From assembly GCA_016789785.1 (NCBI GenBank), contig JAEUQE010000341.1, positions 1-6,923 of the forward strand: 6,923 nucleotides of DNA. The letters are read 5' to 3'. The notes beneath the pieces were generated by a model. It worked only from the letters and a program-made list of their open reading frames with translations. It ran no database searches and was not told the DNA's origin. The stretch's first letter is position 1. The number at the start of each line of letters is the position of its first letter. A program made the translations under genes and the position numbers. Positions 5,388 through 6,923 of the stretch are shown here, piece by piece. Source of the stretch: Bryobacterales bacterium (lineage in GTDB: Bacteria > Acidobacteriota > Terriglobia > Bryobacterales > Bryobacteraceae).

Positions 5388-6428
5388 CTACTTTGCGGGA
5401 ATCGTGTCGCGCCACGTCTTCCAGTTGCGCACCAACTCGCGCACCACAATACTGCCGGTGCGATGGGCGGCGTCGAGTGAAGGCAGATAGGCTGTGTAGC
5501 TGCCGACCTTGGTTTCGGCGAGGCTCTCCGGAGCGGTGATGCCCGGCCGCTGCTGATCGAAGTTTGACGCGGTGCGCAGGATCATGACGCGCTTCAAGTC
5601 CACACGGGTTGTGGTGGCGAGAAACGTCAAGGACTGTAATGTGCCGGTGTCCTCCATCGCCGTGGTGACGTAGTTGCCCTTGCCATCGGTGTGATAGCGC
5701 ACCCAGTCGTTGGCCCACTGGCTGAGTTTCGCGCCGTGCCAGAAGGTGCCGCCGGACAACGTGTCGCCCTTGATCACGGAAGGCGCTTGGCGCGCGGCTT
5801 CGTCGTGGAACATCATCCTGCGTTCGCGGATTGCATCGGTGTCCATCAACTTCACGTTCTTCGTTAGTTGATATGCCCACTCCTGAAGCGCCGGATTCAA
5901 CCGGTATACTTCGCCTTCATCGGGCAGGCGGCGCGGCATCTCGTAGGGCTTCGACTTGCGAAGCGGAATGTAGCCTGTTGGCCAGTCCGCGGGTACTTCG
6001 CGCGCATCTATCTCGTGGCCGAGGTCGCTATCCACCACCCATTCGGCCCAAGCGGCGGCCCCGAGCGTTCCGTCTTTCGGGTCGATGCCTGCGATGCCCG
6101 CAACCAGCCAGTAGGCCTTGCGAAGGTCGAAACGCGGATCCAACCCGAGCGCCATGATGCTTGCCGCCGCGCGCGCGGTACCCACTCCCGTGCAGATGGC
6201 GAGCACGCCATCGCGATTCATTCGCAGATTGCGCCAGCCATGCGGGAACGGGACCTTCTCGTCCAGCTTTTCGCGCTCCACCCAATACTGGAATTCACCC
6301 GGCTGATCGCCCGTATCCTCGCCACGTTCGAACATCGTCACTACGACGACCTTCACTTCGCGCGGCTGCTGGCTGTTGGCAATGGTGGCGAGCAGCATGA
6401 GCCCGCACAGAGAAGATACACGTTTCAT
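5388..6428 (-). CDS. NUP-family ('purine nucleoside permease') exported protein with nucleoside-phosphorylase motifs
   Basis: A 346-aa protein closely following the NUP family named after the Candida purine nucleoside permease: KVVVVTMFERGEDTGDQPGEF at 26-46, PTGYIPL at 150-156, TFWHG and WANDWV at 228-243, and VTTAMEDTGT at 254-263. An N-terminal signal peptide (about 1-20, MKRVSSLCGLMLLATIANS) predicts export to the periplasm. No further hydrophobic stretch is long enough to be a membrane helix, so it is not itself a transporter. TGVGTARAAAS (80-90), VAGIAGID (109-116), AMEDTG (257-262) and LRTASNF (284-290) mirror, in order, the GiGkvnAA, GvAGG, MEgaA and RxiSD motifs of nucleoside phosphorylases and nucleosidases, suggesting a nucleoside-binding or nucleoside-cleaving role. 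ATG 6428 overlaps the stop of the upstream amidohydrolase gene (ATGA), with AGGGA 5 nt upstream, so the two are an operon. Confidence 0.9.
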   Translation of the reverse strand: MKRVSSLCGLMLLATIANSQQPREVKVVVVTMFERGEDTGDQPGEFQYWVEREKLDEKVPFPHGWRNLRMNRDGVLAICTGVGTARAAASIMALGLDPRFDLRKAYWLVAGIAGIDPKDGTLGAAAWAEWVVDSDLGHEIDAREVPADWPTGYIPLRKSKPYEMPRRLPDEGEVYRLNPALQEWAYQLTKNVKLMDTDAIRERRMMFHDEAARQAPSVIKGDTLSGGTFWHGAKLSQWANDWVRYHTDGKGNYVTTAMEDTGTLQSLTFLATTTRVDLKRVMILRTASNFDQQRPGITAPESLAETKVGSYTAYLPSLDAAHRTGSIVVRELVRNWKTWRDTIPAK

Positions 6429-6923
6429 TTCGTTCCCTGATAGACGATCTTTCCGCCGGTGATGGTGTAGAGAACCTTGGCTTGCAGGATCTCTTCATCC
6501 GGTACGGTGAGAATGTCTTTTGAAAGCACGGTGATGTCCGCGAGTTTGCCCGGTTTCAATGAGCCCTTGGTGCTCTCTTCAAATCCGGAGTACGCAACGT
6601 CGATGGTGTAGCTGCGCAGGGCTTCCATTCGGGTCAGTTTCTGGTCCGGGAAGAAGTAGCTCCCATCTTTCAGCCGCCGCGTCACTGTGGCGTGGTAGCT
6701 TGCCAGCGGATCGATGTCCTCCACAGGCGCATCGGTGCCATTGGTGACCACCGCTTTCGTTTCAAGCAGCTTGCGCCAAACGTATGCGCCTTCCGCGGCG
6801 CGTTTCGGTCCCAGCCGGGCGAGCACATACGGCGCATCCGAGGTGCAGTGGATTCCCTGCATGGATGCGATCACCCCGAGTTTGCCGAAGCGTGGAATGT
6901 CGGCCGGCGCGATGTGCTGCGCA
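6425..6923 (-). CDS. YtcJ-type amidohydrolase, N-terminal part missing
   Basis: The frame is open to the right edge (codons from 6922) and ends at TGA 6425-6427, giving the last 165 residues of a protein whose family is usually about 550-600 aa. AQHIAPADIPRFGKLGV at the edge followed by IASMQGIHCTSDAPYV is the stretch just after a barrel metal-binding histidine in YtcJ-like members of the amidohydrolase family 3. NGTDAPVEDIDPL contains the conserved catalytic Asp at the end of a barrel strand. EALRSYTIDVAY, then KGSLKPGKLADITVLSKDILTVP and the return of the small beta-sandwich domain complete a normal C-terminus. It hydrolyses C-N bonds of an unknown amide or cyclic substrate. Whether it has a signal peptide cannot be seen. 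It overlaps the NUP-family gene by 4 nt, implying coupled translation and a joint task, plausibly in nucleoside or N-heterocycle breakdown (inference). Confidence 0.92.
   Translation of the reverse strand, partial: AQHIAPADIPRFGKLGVIASMQGIHCTSDAPYVLARLGPKRAAEGAYVWRKLLETKAVVTNGTDAPVEDIDPLASYHATVTRRLKDGSYFFPDQKLTRMEALRSYTIDVAYSGFEESTKGSLKPGKLADITVLSKDILTVPDEEILQAKVLYTITGGKIVYQGTK
6434..6438 (-). promoter_or_regulatory. Shine-Dalgarno AGGGA for the NUP-family gene
   Basis: AGGGA reads leftward 5 nt before ATG 6428, inside the last codons of the amidohydrolase gene. Together with the ATGA stop/start overlap it fixes the NUP-family start and indicates translational coupling. Confidence 0.7.

Noticed and set aside
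4768..5880. A 370-codon minus-strand open frame spanning two genes.
   Set aside because: It runs across the dehydratase (antisense) and the NUP-family gene (same strand, wrong frame) and is Arg/Ser/Pro/His-rich without motifs.
5868..6440. A 190-codon plus-strand open frame.
   Set aside because: Antisense to the NUP-family gene; no family resemblance.

Overview
This 6.9 kb window is a compact, protein-coding stretch of a GC-rich bacterial chromosome. The combination of a DUF5658-type membrane protein, a DinB_2-type protein, a short Cys-rich zinc-binding protein and a periplasmic NUP-family protein beside a YtcJ-type amidohydrolase resembles Acidobacteria (Solibacter/Bryobacter-like). That is recognition of protein style, not a computed placement. 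I see no mobile element, CRISPR array, rRNA or complete tRNA.

Layout from left to right. (1) 1-2893, minus strand: a leftward cluster transcribed from a DinB-superfamily protein through cysteinyl-tRNA synthetase (cysS) to a trans-sulfuration-type PLP enzyme cut by the left edge. The 6-nt gap between cysS and the PLP gene implies co-transcription and a cysteine/sulfur-amino-acid theme. (2) 2894-3045: the longest non-coding gap, with short AGTACTGGA-like direct repeats and a tRNA 3'-end-like stretch at its left border. (3) 3046-3348, plus: a small three-helix DUF5658-like membrane protein. (4) 3253-4152, minus: a secreted helical protein of unknown function, followed after 9 nt by a Cys-rich mini-protein with a strong ribosome binding site and a TTG start. 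The mini-protein's 3' end overlaps the membrane-protein gene tail to tail. (5) 4227-5384, plus: an enolase-superfamily acid-sugar dehydratase with the D-tartrate dehydratase residue set. A short hairpin and an out-of-frame upstream mini-ORF precede it. (6) 5388-6923, minus: a YtcJ-type amidohydrolase (cut by the right edge) translationally coupled by an ATGA overlap to an exported NUP-family protein. The latter carries nucleoside-phosphorylase-type motifs rather than transporter helices.

Most of the window is ordinary metabolism. The points most worth a second look are the 'permease' that looks like a periplasmic nucleoside-cleaving or base-binding protein, the Cys-rich mini-protein and its secreted partner, and the hairpin plus mini-ORF arrangement in front of the dehydratase gene. 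There is no strong sign of a wholly new multi-gene system.
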